From Cylindrotheca closterium (Eukaryota > Bacillariophyta > Bacillariophyceae > Bacillariales > Bacillariaceae), in the NCBI GenBank assembly GCA_933822405.4, contig CAKOGP040001736.1, positions 188,981-252,980 of the forward strand: 64,000 bases of DNA. The letters are read 5' to 3'. How positions within the stretch are numbered: position 1 is the first letter of the stretch; every line of letters begins with the position of its first letter. Below are positions 29,603-40,237 of this stretch, piece after piece. Both the position numbers and the translations under genes were made by a program. The notes under the pieces are model-generated. The model did no database searches. It worked only from the letters and a program-made list of their open reading frames with translations, and was not told the DNA's origin.

Positions 29603-32048
29603 ATGCCATCTAATCCTTCCACTCCCAATCGACACGGCTATCCAGAAGTAGCATCTGGTGATTATGATGCAGCAGCTATGGTCAGTGATGATGAAGAAGC
29701 CTATCTGAGAGACATTATCGGTGGAGGAACCGAGAGACAGGACAGTCAGGATGCCCTGAACAATTCTATGGCAGAGGTTTCTGTCACGAGCAACTTTACT
29801 GAAAAGTTCTTTCCTCCTTCACCATCTTCAAAGAATGAAAGGAAAAGCGCCGACCCCCCCATGGTACAAACGCCAGCTACACCTACTCCAGCATCTCCTG
29901 GCCATCCTGCACCTCCCACACAATACGTAGTGAACGATCCGTACAATGCTTACGATGATGACATTAGCACGATTGCCAACGATACCTATGTTGCGAAATA
30001 CATGGCGGGGGATAACAATCCCAATCAACTGCCTCCCACTCCAAAGACACCTCATCAGCAGACTGCTTATCACAGTGGCGTACAAGGTCCTGCGTCTCCG
30101 GATCAAACGGATGGAGCCTCGCAACCCACTCATGTGTATACTTACAACAAGCTGCCCAAGCAGAAGACCCGCTTTCAAACCGATCAAGCGGAATCTTCTA
30201 CTTCGGAAGAATCCGGCGGCAATACAACTGGCGGAAAAATGGGTAAGGGCGATGACGACAAGTCAGTCTTTTCCTTTGCGTCTTACAAACGATTCCGTGG
30301 TGGGTCTGGCTGGAGCCGAAGAAACTACATGTTGGCCGTTTGCATGAGTCTCTTTTTGTTGGCGGTCATTGGCGGTTTGGGATATACCTTTCTGCGATTG
30401 CGAGCCCAAGGAGACGAAGATGTATTGGACCAACGAAGCCAACAGGCAGGACAACCAAATGCCAATGGCGGTTTGAACAATCCCTTGCCGGGCGATGGTA
30501 TTGGTGGCGGTTGGACCTTGAGACCCACTGGAAACCCAGAACCCACGCCCGCACCCACCATTACCAGGTCCAATGCCCCCAGTCCCATTGGACCATCTCC
30601 CAGACCTACCCCAGCTCCAACTCCTCGTCCCACCAAGCTTCCAACCTCCAACCCTAGTATGACTCCTACAACATCGCCGACCACGCCCTTTCCAACCACT
30701 AGTGCCACTTCATCCCCTACCGGAAGTCCAGCGGAAGTCTTGCGCCAATTGTTGCTTCGAATTTCCACTGGCGAGACCATGCTGTTGATCAATATCCCAG
30801 GAACTCCCCAAAATCGAGCCTATGAATGGTTGCACCAAGACCCCAATTTCACGAACTATTTGGAGCGACGACTTGTCCAACGTTTTGCCTTGGCCGTCAT
30901 GTATTATTCGACTACGCAACCAGAAGATGCCCAAGAGTCTATGCAAACTTGGATGAGCTATGACAGCAACGAATGTACTTGGTTCAATTCGTGGTTTGAA
31001 AATCGACTTGCCTGTGGATCGGACGATATTTACAAATTCTTGACCCTTCGCAACCTCAACTTGGTGGGCACGATTCCTTCGGAATTGGCCTTTTTGTCCA
31101 AGTTGAATTCCTTGACGTTGAGTAACAATGGATTGTCGGGAAGTATTCCCAAGGAATTTGGTGAATGGGACTCGCTTGGTAAGTGAAGTGTTTGAGAAAT
31201 GCCACGGATCTATTTTCTAGTATTTTGGAATGCCATGTCTCTCATTCAATTTTCCTCTCTTTCTTTCTTTCTTTCCCTCTTTGACTCTTGCAGAAAACTT
31301 GGATCTCCGTGGCAACTACTTGACTGGACGCATTCCAGAATTCAAGAACATTCCAAACATTAAGAATATTACCATGAACTGGAACTGGCTTGAAGGAAAT
31401 GTCCCACCCAGCGTAACCAAATTGGACCAGCTTTTACATTTGGATCTGACGGAAAACTCACTCTTTGGCTTTATGCCGGACCAAATGTGTACCAAGGGAC
31501 TGGAGACCTTGGCAGTCGACTGTGACCAGGTGACATGCAACTGCTGTACCAAATGCGGCTCGGAAGAGACTCGAGCTCCTGTTGTACTGCCTCCTTCCCT
31601 TCCGACACCACCACCCACTAGGCCACCCACTCCTCCGCCAACACCGCTACCAACACTGCCGCCTACTCCTCCTCCTACCTTTTTTGGTCAATGCGTCGAT
31701 GCCATTCAACCCACCAAGAATTGTTATACCTTTGGAGAACCTCTGATTATCAATTTCCGCAACTGCGTTCCAAACGGCAATGACTGGGTTGGAATCTATC
31801 CCGATAACGTTTTGAGTGGCCAGCATTTTAATCCATCTTTGTGGAAGTGGTCATGTAACTCTCAAGCCTGCGCCGACTTGATTTCCCGAGGTACGGTCAT
31901 CATGGATGCCACTGCCACGGGAGGGAGTCAATGGCCATTGGCGCCCGGTGAATACAAGGCGTGGCTCTTTCGGCGCGGAGGCGATGGAGGTGCTTATCCA
32001 GCCATTGTGGGGACAACTAAGTTTATCATTCGAAATGGTCAATGCTGA
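29603..32048 (+). CDS. LRR membrane protein with C-terminal DWVGIY domain (paralogue 1)
   Basis: Exons 29603-31178 and 31294-32048 (115-bp intron, phase 1) encode 776 residues. Order: acidic Ser/Pro-rich cytosolic tail, single membrane anchor about 241-265, Pro/Thr stalk about 310-372, helical cap (QNRAYEWLHQDPNF, VQRFALAVMYYSTTQP, NECTWFNSWF), four or five LRRs to about 595, Cys cluster VTCNCCTKC near 605, second Pro/Thr stalk about 618-655, then about 120 residues with NDWVGIYPDNV, GTVIMDATATGG and GEYKAWLFRRGG. The last part resembles the SKICH-type beta sandwich, where a DWVGIF-like strand and a late YxF/FR strand are typical; that is inference. Tail motifs SNFTEKFFPPSP and DDDISTIAND recur in paralogue 2. 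With an internal anchor the LRRs and C-terminal domain are predicted to face outwards. No kinase is attached. Confidence 0.85.
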
Positions 32049-33034
32049 TACTACCTACCTACTAGAATGAATGAATGAAAGAATTAATGTTGGATATATT
32101 TATATTATCTCATCTTACAAAAGCACGCTACGTCATCCTCACAAACATGCATGGTATAATACTAATAATAACAACAGTTTAAAATTTATATATATAAGAT
32201 ACGCAGAATACCTAGCAGGAAGGGATAGTCTATGATCGATATGGAACCAAATAACCGCAGTCTGGTCTTGGAAATTTTGGTAAGATTGACAGCAGGGCGA
32301 TACACAGATTATCTCTTCAAACAAGTTAAAAAATGTCGATACTATGTATATATATATATCACATGTACCGTAGGAAGAGATATTCCGGTAGTCAACCGCG
32401 CCGCCGCTATGCTGTTTCAGCAGGTGGCTGGTGGACTACTACATACTGTACTGTACAGTAAAAAGTAGAACTACAGTAATCAGCAGTCCACCAGAGTCAG
32501 TCTTGGATTTTTTTGATAAGATTGATATAGGTACACACACAGCTTACCCATTCAAATAATGACGATCTTATATATAAACTGTATATACCGTATACCGTCT
32601 ATTAGATGTAGGAAGAAACCTACTGTAGTCTACCGGTGTAGGTAGTGTACCGGTGATGGGGCAGGGTAGAAAGTCGATCCAACCGCAGTCCGCGCGGTCT
32701 TAATTTGATTTATTTTGGTAAGATCGACCGGCGGCGGAAGTACCACAACGTGCGGACTTCCACGTCATTGGCGGGATGAGATTTTTTTCAGTACCGAAAT
32801 TCCAATAGCAGTTACGTCGTCCCCCCAATGGTCCGTTGCCGCTCAGAAACTCCTGAAATTGGCGGTTATGGTTTCTCATCTCTTTTATTTTCGTATTTTC
32901 CTACGTCTGATACTCCTAACAACTATTAATACTAGCACTATCATCAGGCAAATCAACGGACTGTAGTATCATTGTTCCCAAGAGTAAATAACGTATATTT
33001 ATCTCTATCTCCTGCAATTGATTTACAGCCAGCC
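32049..33034. other. Intergenic region between tandem LRR paralogues
   Basis: No gene is seen. It is AT-rich near 32160-32200 (TATATATAAG) and has clustered CCGTATACCG, TACCGGTG and TACCGGTA-like palindromes at 32345-32660. A possible 5' UTR splice acceptor (TTGATTTACAG) lies 6 bp before the start codon at 33035. Confidence 0.5.
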
Positions 33035-34760
33035 ATGTCCGAAGATTTGGAAGCAGCCAAGGCTACCGCCGCACCTCCGGTTGAATCATCTGAATCTCCT
33101 GCTGAAGATTCAGCGGAACCCCCTGTGGAATCATCATCATCAGCTCCAGCAGAAGCAGCAACCGCAGATGCAGAAACAGTAGCTTCCGCACCTCCTCCAA
33201 CTCCCAATCAACACAACCTTCCGAGTGTTGCGGATTATGAAAAGGTTCTAGAGAGCGACGATGAAGAAGTGTATTTGGAGGAATCTACTCATGGAGGAAC
33301 GGAAGTTGGAACCGTGGCTGCGACTGAAGCAGGAGATGCGGAATCTTCCGCAGGAGAATCGCAATCCAAAGATGACAACGAAACCATTCTTAGCAATTTC
33401 ACGGCCAAGTTCTTTCCTCCATCACCAGCGAAAAAGTCGAGGGATGACGTCGAAACCGGAGCTTTGCTCAAGAGTGCGGCCAGCACACCGACTCGTCTCA
33501 AATCTGCCCAGTCATCACCAGAGGGTACACCCATGCGACTTCCCGCACAATACATTGTCAATGATTCTTCCAATCAGTTCGATGATGACATTAGCACCAT
33601 TGCCAATGATGCAAATACGATTGCCAAATCCACCACTTCTGACAAGCACAACGGTCCAGATGGTCCTGGTTCTCCGGATATGACGGACGGGGCGTCTCAG
33701 CCAAGCATCCATCACAATGCCATGATTCCAAAGCCAGACGCGAAAAACATTAGCTTCCAGTCCAAGGGAGCTTCGTCCACTTCCGAGGAATCGAAACCGA
33801 GTCAAGGTCCAGTAGGCGACACCCGATCGGTCTTTTCCTTTGCGTCGTCCTACAGGAGGTTCCGGGGTGGTTCAGGATGGACTCGCAAACACTACATCAT
33901 GGCGTGTTGTCTCACCTTTTTCCTATTGGCCACCATTGCGGGTTTGGCCTATACCTTTCATTCCTTGAAGGACAAGGAAGGGCAAATGGCGAGACAACAA
34001 CAACTAGACATTCTAAAAAAGAATCAGGAACAAAGCAACCAGCAGCAACCGCAACTAGATGGGGTAGCAGACGATATGAGTCTCAGACCCACAATGCTTC
34101 CCAGCAGTGTCCCCACGATCTTTCGCCCGACTCCCAAACCCACCCGGGCTCCCACGGGAGTACCGAGTCGCACACCCTCCGGAATGCCCAGTATTCCACC
34201 GACGGATTTTCCTACCATTAATCCTTCCAGGAGGCCCACCATGGCACCGAGTGGAACACCCAGTGATTCTCCCGCATACATTTTGCGAACGGCCCTTGCC
34301 GATGTTACCAATGGCAAAACTCTGGAAGCGATCGAGGTCAATGGAACCCCTCAGCAAAAAGCCTTTGATTGGTTGCTCGACGACCCCAACTTTTTGAATT
34401 ACCTGACCCGACGCAAAGTCCAACGCTTTGCCTTGGCCGTCTTGTACTACTCCACTACTCAGCCCAGCGATGCCCGAGAATCCTTGCAGACTTGGATGCA
34501 GTACGAGTCGAACGAATGCACCTGGTTCACCTCGTGGTTTGAAAATCGACTGGCCTGTGGATCGGACCACATTTACAAATTCTTGACGCTCCGCAACATC
34601 AACTTGGTGGGACAAATTCCATCGGAAATAGCCTTGCTGGATAAATTGAATTCCCTAGTATTGAGCAACAATGGATTGTCCGGAACAATCCCCAAGGAAT
34701 TTGGAGAATGGACTTCGCTTGGTAAGTAGCTAGTAAGAACAGACGAAACATATCATTGAT

Positions 34761-34792
<32 letters not shown>

Positions 34793-35695
34793 GAACAAAA
34801 CGGACTCACGCTTTCCCTTCTTTCTTTTGCAGAGAACTTGGATCTCCGTGGCAACTACTTGAAGGGCAAGATTCCCAAATTCACGAATACGGCCAACATC
34901 AGAAACATCTACCTGAATTGGAACCAACTGACAGGAACTGTCCCAGAAAGTTTGAGTGAATTGAATCAGCTCCGGACCCTGGATCTGACGGAAAACTTCC
35001 TCATCGGCTCTGTTCCCAACAGAATGTGTTCGAGGGGACTACAAACCTTGGGAGTTGATTGTGACGAGGTTGGTTGCACTTGCTGTGACAAGTGCAGCTC
35101 GGACGAGACCCGATCGCCCGTGGTCGTGCCTCCGACACCTCCCACACGGCCACCCACATTTCCGCCGACTCGTTCGCCAACGCCTCCACCAACAGGACGG
35201 CCCACTCCTGCTCCCACACCAGGACCGACTCGTCCACCCACGCGTCCCCCTACCGGACGGCCCACTCCTGCTCCCACGCCAGGACCGACTCGCCCACCTA
35301 CCCCTGGACCCACGTTTCCACCGACTCCTGCTCCCACATGTCTCAATGACATTCAAACCAGCAAGTCGTGTTATACCTTGGGTGAAAGTATCATTGTCAA
35401 TTTCCGCACTTGCAATCCTTTGGGCAACGATTGGGTGGGAGTCTACCCCGATAGCGTTCTGGCGGGCCAGCACTTTGAACCCCGTTTGTGGAAGTGGGCT
35501 TGCAACTCTCAAAATTGCTTTACTCCGATTGAACGAGGAACCGTCGTGATGGATGCGACCTCCACAGGAATCAGTCCATGGCCACTGGCAGCTGGCGAAT
35601 ACAAGGCTTGGAGCTTTCGTCAGGGAGCCTCTGGAGCTCCTCAGCCAGTGATCAAGGGTACCGGCAAGTTTCGGGTATCAAGTGGCTTCTGCTGA
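33035..35695 (+). CDS. LRR membrane protein with C-terminal DWVGIY domain (paralogue 2)
   Basis: Exons 33035-34721 and 34833-35695 (phase-1 intron of 111 bp holding a GATT run) encode 849 residues. The ATG at 33035 is the first in frame; the open frame above it has none. Same order as paralogue 1: longer acidic Ala/Glu-rich tail with SNFTAKFFPPSP, DDDISTIAND and SVFSFASSYRRFRGGSGW, anchor about 286-310, stalk about 352-412, cap (QRFALAVLYYSTTQP, NECTWFTSWF), LRRs, Cys cluster VGCTCCDKC near 642, a much longer second stalk (about 655-732) with an internal duplication (GRPTPAPTPGPTRPPT twice), then the DWVGVYPDSV, GTVVMDATSTG, GEYKAWSFRQG domain. It is closest to paralogue 1 and lies 1 kb downstream in the same orientation, a tandem duplicate. 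The stalk repeats are a likely site of length variation. Confidence 0.85.
34757..34792. repeat. GATT tetranucleotide run inside an intron
   Basis: About seven consecutive GATT units follow the donor site in the intron of the LRR gene at 33035. The corresponding intron of paralogue 1 has TTTC repeats instead, so intron sequence has diverged while position and phase are kept. Confidence 0.9.
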
Positions 35696-35720
35696 GCAAG
35701 GAGGAGTATTGATTATTATT

Positions 35721-35763
<43 letters not shown>

Positions 35764-36196
35764 CTGTTATTGGACAAGATGAGATGGGAATGACACAATG
35801 ACACCCTATTTGCATTCACATTTGCACGCTAGGACTACCAAAAGGCATCGCAACATGAAATATTAGATCAGGTAGTTTATAACAACGGAATTGGCAGTAG
35901 CGGTAAACGGTATCGTACACCGTTAATTTTTCTACTCAAGTAGCTCTAGAGAATTCAAATGCAAATTGTTTGCGACGACCCATCGACTAAAACGAGTACC
36001 TGGTACTGAAGACGTGTGGATCGACTACAACGAGTACTGACGCATGTCAAACGTTGGACTGAAGCACGTCGACAATAAGAAATGCGACGATGATAATTGA
36101 TATTCCCTCAAAAGAAGGCAACAATGCTGATCTGAAGCAAAGTCAGTAAACAGCTTGAACTTCAGACATCATAATAGCAAACAAGACGACACTACA
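35696..36196. repeat. Intergenic region with long CAT trinucleotide run
   Basis: About sixteen ATC/CAT units occupy about 35715-35763, just after the LRR stop codon. The rest has no gene; it contains a CGACTAAAACGAGTACC and CGACTACAACGAGTACTGA imperfect direct repeat at about 35984 and 36021, and the leader of the hydrolase gene. Confidence 0.75.
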
Positions 36197-37627
36197 ATGT
36201 CACCTAAAAGCGAGAGCGAAACCCTACTATCAGGATCATCCAATAGTGAGGATGAAGACACACAAGTCTTTGAACACGACGACCAAGCCACGTACATCAT
36301 TTGCAAATCCAAGAAACCCTACGTGAATCCAACTGTACCTGCAGGTACAAAGCCAGAAGATGTCATCAAGACGCTAAACTTAGATCTTGGTCAAAATTTT
36401 GTCAATGCGGAGAGCAAGATTGTACTCTGGATCATTCGATTCTTGAGCAGCGTTTGTGTGGAATGGTGGGAGTTCCTCTTTTTTCGATTCTGGAAATTAG
36501 TTCCACTGTCCATTCGACGAGGTCTGACCATGTATGGATGGAAGATTTATTTCAAATTGCACAAGGCCATTCTAGGAAGACGCACCGGTGTGCACCCATC
36601 CCAAAGTCCCGAATATCATGCGCTGACCTCCATCATGTGGTGGAGCAGACTCCTTCCAATTTCTCCCGCACGCATGCGGTTTGCCTTGTCACAGCTCTAT
36701 GTCTGTACCCCCAATGTGGTGGAAGCCTACAATGCGGAGATGATTGAACAAGAAATGCCATTGCATAACGCAACGAATAGCAACGATAAGAAGAGCATCG
36801 ACGACATTCTTACAATTCCAATTTGTCAACAAGATCACAAGACAGTCCGAGGCCTGTTTCTGCATCAAGGCAAAGAACCTACAGAGCACCTCATCTTATG
36901 GCTATACGGTGGTGCCTATTTATCAGGAGATGTTGTGGGAAATTCGAGTCCTGCCGACTGGGTGGCGAAGCAGACCAAGATGGACGTCTTTGTCCCCGAA
37001 TTTCGATTGGCCCCCGACGGTGATTTGAACGATGTATTATGGGACGTTGCCTTGGCGTACAGGTGGTTATTGAACAAGACGGGCAAAGATCCGAGTCAAA
37101 TCTTCTTTTTAGGCGTTTCCAGTGGGGCCGCCATTTGCATCCGACTGATGCAATTCATGGTACAACAACAAAATGGTGAGAAAACCCTGCCCGAGTACAT
37201 CCCAAAGTTGGGTCTTCCACCAAAAGGTGCAGTTCTGTTTGGCCCGTATGTCGACTATACAAAAGAAAGAAAGGGATCCTTTCTACACTATCCTCGACTG
37301 GATTTGATTGTCAATGAATCGGTACAACGAGACGGATTGCCCTATTTGGAAAAGTTCATTCCGGATGGGAAGCGAAAGGAATATTCCCCAGTGTACGGAT
37401 CCATGAAGGGCTTGCCTCCCTTGTGCGTGGTAGTCTCCGAACATGAGGCAGTTTACGATATGTCCATGGAAGTTGTCAATAAAGCGAGGAAGGATGGAGT
37501 CTCGGTAACGGTGGGAATTTGGAAGTACATGTGCCATGTGTTTACCTTTTTGTGGGGTTTCATTCCCGAGGGGAAGCAATCCATGGAATTTGCTTGTAAA
37601 TGGATCCGAGAAGAAGCACGACAATGA
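36197..37627 (+). CDS. Alpha/beta hydrolase (hormone-sensitive-lipase-type fold)
   Basis: A single exon of 476 residues from the first in-frame ATG, MSPKSESET. The N-terminal 65 residues are acidic. A membrane-associated segment (KIVLWIIRFLSSVCVEWWEF) follows at about 75-110. The catalytic fold shows LWLYGGAYLSG at about 240 (the HGG oxyanion-hole motif with Tyr for His), then VPEFRLAPDG, with a Glu for the usual Tyr in YRLAP, and FFLGVSSGAAICIRL with the nucleophile Ser in GVSSG. CVVVSEHEAVYDMS (the acid region) and KYMCHVFTFLWG (the probable catalytic His) come last. The family cleaves small esters and lipids; the substrate is not predictable. Unusual: no HGG and an altered acid region, but the Ser and the His are in place. 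Confidence 0.8.
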   Translation: MSPKSESETLLSGSSNSEDEDTQVFEHDDQATYIICKSKKPYVNPTVPAGTKPEDVIKTLNLDLGQNFVNAESKIVLWIIRFLSSVCVEWWEFLFFRFWKLVPLSIRRGLTMYGWKIYFKLHKAILGRRTGVHPSQSPEYHALTSIMWWSRLLPISPARMRFALSQLYVCTPNVVEAYNAEMIEQEMPLHNATNSNDKKSIDDILTIPICQQDHKTVRGLFLHQGKEPTEHLILWLYGGAYLSGDVVGNSSPADWVAKQTKMDVFVPEFRLAPDGDLNDVLWDVALAYRWLLNKTGKDPSQIFFLGVSSGAAICIRLMQFMVQQQNGEKTLPEYIPKLGLPPKGAVLFGPYVDYTKERKGSFLHYPRLDLIVNESVQRDGLPYLEKFIPDGKRKEYSPVYGSMKGLPPLCVVVSEHEAVYDMSMEVVNKARKDGVSVTVGIWKYMCHVFTFLWGFIPEGKQSMEFACKWIREEARQ

Positions 37628-38401
37628 TAATGATGAACACAAATTTCTTGAAAACCATACCGTATTACTGAACTGTAGACAATCAAGCAGAAAAATTTCC
37701 ACTTATTCGTCTGGTGACCTTGATACTCGATTCCGTGTAGAGTCACTCATTCAAAGCAAATAAAGCTTGACATATAGGTAGTAGTTCGTGATGGAGTTCG
37801 TAAAACGGTTCGTGACGGGAGTAAGTTAGCCAAGAAGGTGTTTAGAAGAGTGAATCCACAACCAGCAAAGTGTCAACTGTATGGTGAAAGCTAACGCAGA
37901 TTCCGTTACCCTTCACGGAGGATATCTTGACCCGTACGAAAGTATGATCCGCCAAGAGGGCCATAAAACTATCCAAGTGGTTCTCCCAATGCTGTTGAAG
38001 TTGGCACAAAGTATGCAATGTCTTCTTTTGACGGGCCATTGCCACGTTTCTGTGGACCATAAGATGTCCGATCGACGCTGTTTTGCAAAACACGCAACGT
38101 GGTTGAAAATACACCCGTTTGTTCGTTGTAGCCGGCACCGGTCAGAAACGCGACGAGAAGAACATGTGGTTGAGGTGGTACGTCAGATCAAGCGTGTGTG
38201 TTCCAACGTTTTGCAATGCTTCTGTACTGTAGGAAAATGGAATGTAGACTCTAGATGTGCAATAGGCTCATGGGTAGTTTGTGTTTCTTTTTAACATTCA
38301 AAGTTTATATTCTAGTTGTAGGTATCATTTTATGTTCTAGCTGCTGCACAGAGTAGCTGCTGTTGAGTCTTTGTTCGTCGTTGCTTCATTCATTCAATCA
38401 T
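37628..38401. other. Intergenic region with one CATAAGATGTCCG element
   Basis: No gene is seen. CATAAGATGTCCGATCG at 38058-38074 is the first member of the repeated element described for 39.8-47 kb. Frames crossing it on both strands have no recognisable features. Confidence 0.5.
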
Positions 38402-39517
38402 TTATAGTTGTTCATCACTCTCGTCCTGTCTTCGATACGGTCGCATCTCCCAATGAAAGCCCATGCGGTTTAGGGCCGCAACACGGTCAGCCGTAAGTGT
38501 ACTGGGTTTGCCCTCTTGGTACAGTTTGTACTGGCGGCGTTGACACTTGACCCATGCGGCTAGCTTGCGGTTCACTTGGTAGGTGGCTGGAACGTTGCAA
38601 TCTCCATTCTCCGCACGGTAGGCCCTCAATTCCGAGATGCGTCGTTCCCAGGCGGCCGTGTAGGTATCCCACACAAAGCCAATCGATTCGAGGGTTTGTA
38701 TGCGGCGTTCCGTCATGGCAGATGCTTGACCCAACCGAAACAGTTTGTACTGATAGCGCTGGCGCTTGACCCATCTTGAGAGAGATGGATTGGCTGGGTA
38801 GTCGTAGGGCACGGAACAGTGCCCGTGGATTCTTCGAAATTCCAATAGGGCTTCGACCCGTTCCTCCCATTGCTCGGCCTGATAGACCCGGAAGCGTCCA
38901 GGATCCGAGGAATAGTCAGCATCGGAATCCATACTATCCTTTCTCTTTCGCTTTTTCTCGACCTGCTTATTTCCACTAGCAGTACTTTTGTAGGATGATA
39001 ATGCCTTATTCTTTTTGCAATCATTGCTAATACCATCCGTACCAAAGAGAAACTCGCAAGAGTCCTTGAGCATGGACTGGAGTGCGGCTTCGTATTGTGG
39101 ATTCTGATGCGCGTTCATTGGAAGAGGTTCCAGGTCATCTACGGCACCAGTAGAGGCTGAGAAGATGGAAAAGTCGGGAGTGATGATGCGCCCCATATCT
39201 TGATCTGCTGAGAGATTGCTGTTGGATCGATTGATCCTCCTCGTGGCGCCGGGGACTTGATCAAAGAAGGGCCTCGAGACTGTGGTGTTACTATTCAGAT
39301 CATTTTGTTGCAAGTCGGAATTGGACTTTACCTCTTGATGATGCTGACGATAATAATCGCTTGCAGATGAAAAGAGATTGGCAATATTGGGTCTGCGATG
39401 ATTATTGTCATAACGATCATTGTTCATATCTACTGGCGCCGAGGAGAAGTCCCCAAGGTTATTATTCGATATATTCGATGCAGTGCCCTCTGTATTCATT
39501 TCCATAAAATGATTCAT
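38402..39517 (-). CDS. Helicase-associated (HA) domain protein, copy 1
   Basis: Single exon of 371 residues on the minus strand, from the first in-frame ATG (MNHFMEMNTE). The open frame continues upstream only through a GTG. The N-terminal 200 residues are Asn/Ser/Asp-rich and low in complexity, with a nuclear-localisation-like KKRKRKD near 190. Two HA domains follow: WEERVEALLEFRRIHGHCSV ... LSRWVKRQRYQYKLFRLG, then WERRISELRAYRAENGDCNV ... LAAWVKCQRRQYKLYQEG. The HA fold is a three-helix domain near the end of many bacterial and algal helicases. In diatoms it occurs as repeated stand-alone domains in large families, probably nucleic-acid binding. No helicase core is present. Copy 2 is at 40238-41248, same strand. 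Confidence 0.85.
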   Translation of the reverse strand: MNHFMEMNTEGTASNISNNNLGDFSSAPVDMNNDRYDNNHRRPNIANLFSSASDYYRQHHQEVKSNSDLQQNDLNSNTTVSRPFFDQVPGATRRINRSNSNLSADQDMGRIITPDFSIFSASTGAVDDLEPLPMNAHQNPQYEAALQSMLKDSCEFLFGTDGISNDCKKNKALSSYKSTASGNKQVEKKRKRKDSMDSDADYSSDPGRFRVYQAEQWEERVEALLEFRRIHGHCSVPYDYPANPSLSRWVKRQRYQYKLFRLGQASAMTERRIQTLESIGFVWDTYTAAWERRISELRAYRAENGDCNVPATYQVNRKLAAWVKCQRRQYKLYQEGKPSTLTADRVAALNRMGFHWEMRPYRRQDESDEQL

Positions 39518-40237
39518 CGGGTCCACTAATGGATAAGTGGTATAGAAACTCGATTATTTTGCTTCTTTGGTTTGTGCGTGTGAGGGGTATAGAGAGCGGT
39601 CGAAGCACCTCTTGAAGCTCTACCGTACAGCCGGGTAAGTTTAGTAGTTGAAAAAGACCAAACATGCACTTAGTGTCTGGCGATAATCTCCCGAGGCTTC
39701 TTGGAAGTTCAAAAGATTCTCAATTTTTTGTTGTTTCATAAATGTTTCTTCATTGCGAATAACGTGTCCTTATATTTATCCTTTCTGAACATAGATGTTT
39801 CTGAAGTGTAGTAAAGCTGTTTCGCCGACACGAACAATTCCGTTAATCAGACGCGTTCCGAAAGAAGCTCCCCTCTGTTTGCATAAGGTGTCCGGTCAAG
39901 CATAAGATGTCCGATCGCGCTCGAGGCATAACTGTTTCTATTGAAAATGACTGACACATAGATGACTTGATACCAGTACCAAGCGACACTTAGAATTCTC
40001 AAAAACGGTATTGGGCAAGATTCCCTAAATCTCCAATCCGAACCTGAATACCTCCGCCTTTCGCCTGGTACCAATGTGATCACAAACGCTGTTCCCTATC
40101 ATACTGTAGGTATATATTCCCTTGTTTTATTAGTAAATATACAGTAGATTGATTGATCATGTAACATGTACTTTATTGGTATGCTTTCTAGTATTGACTT
40201 CTTGGTAGTAGTCTGCTTGGCTGTTTACTCTCTCTCC
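39518..40237. promoter_or_regulatory. 5' flank of HA gene copy 1 with doubled upstream element
   Basis: GCATAAGGTGTCCGGTCAA at 39881-39899 and GCATAAGATGTCCGATCGC at 39900-39918 are adjacent direct repeats with a 19-bp period, about 365-400 bp upstream of the HA gene start at 39517. The rest of the region has no gene. Confidence 0.6.
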
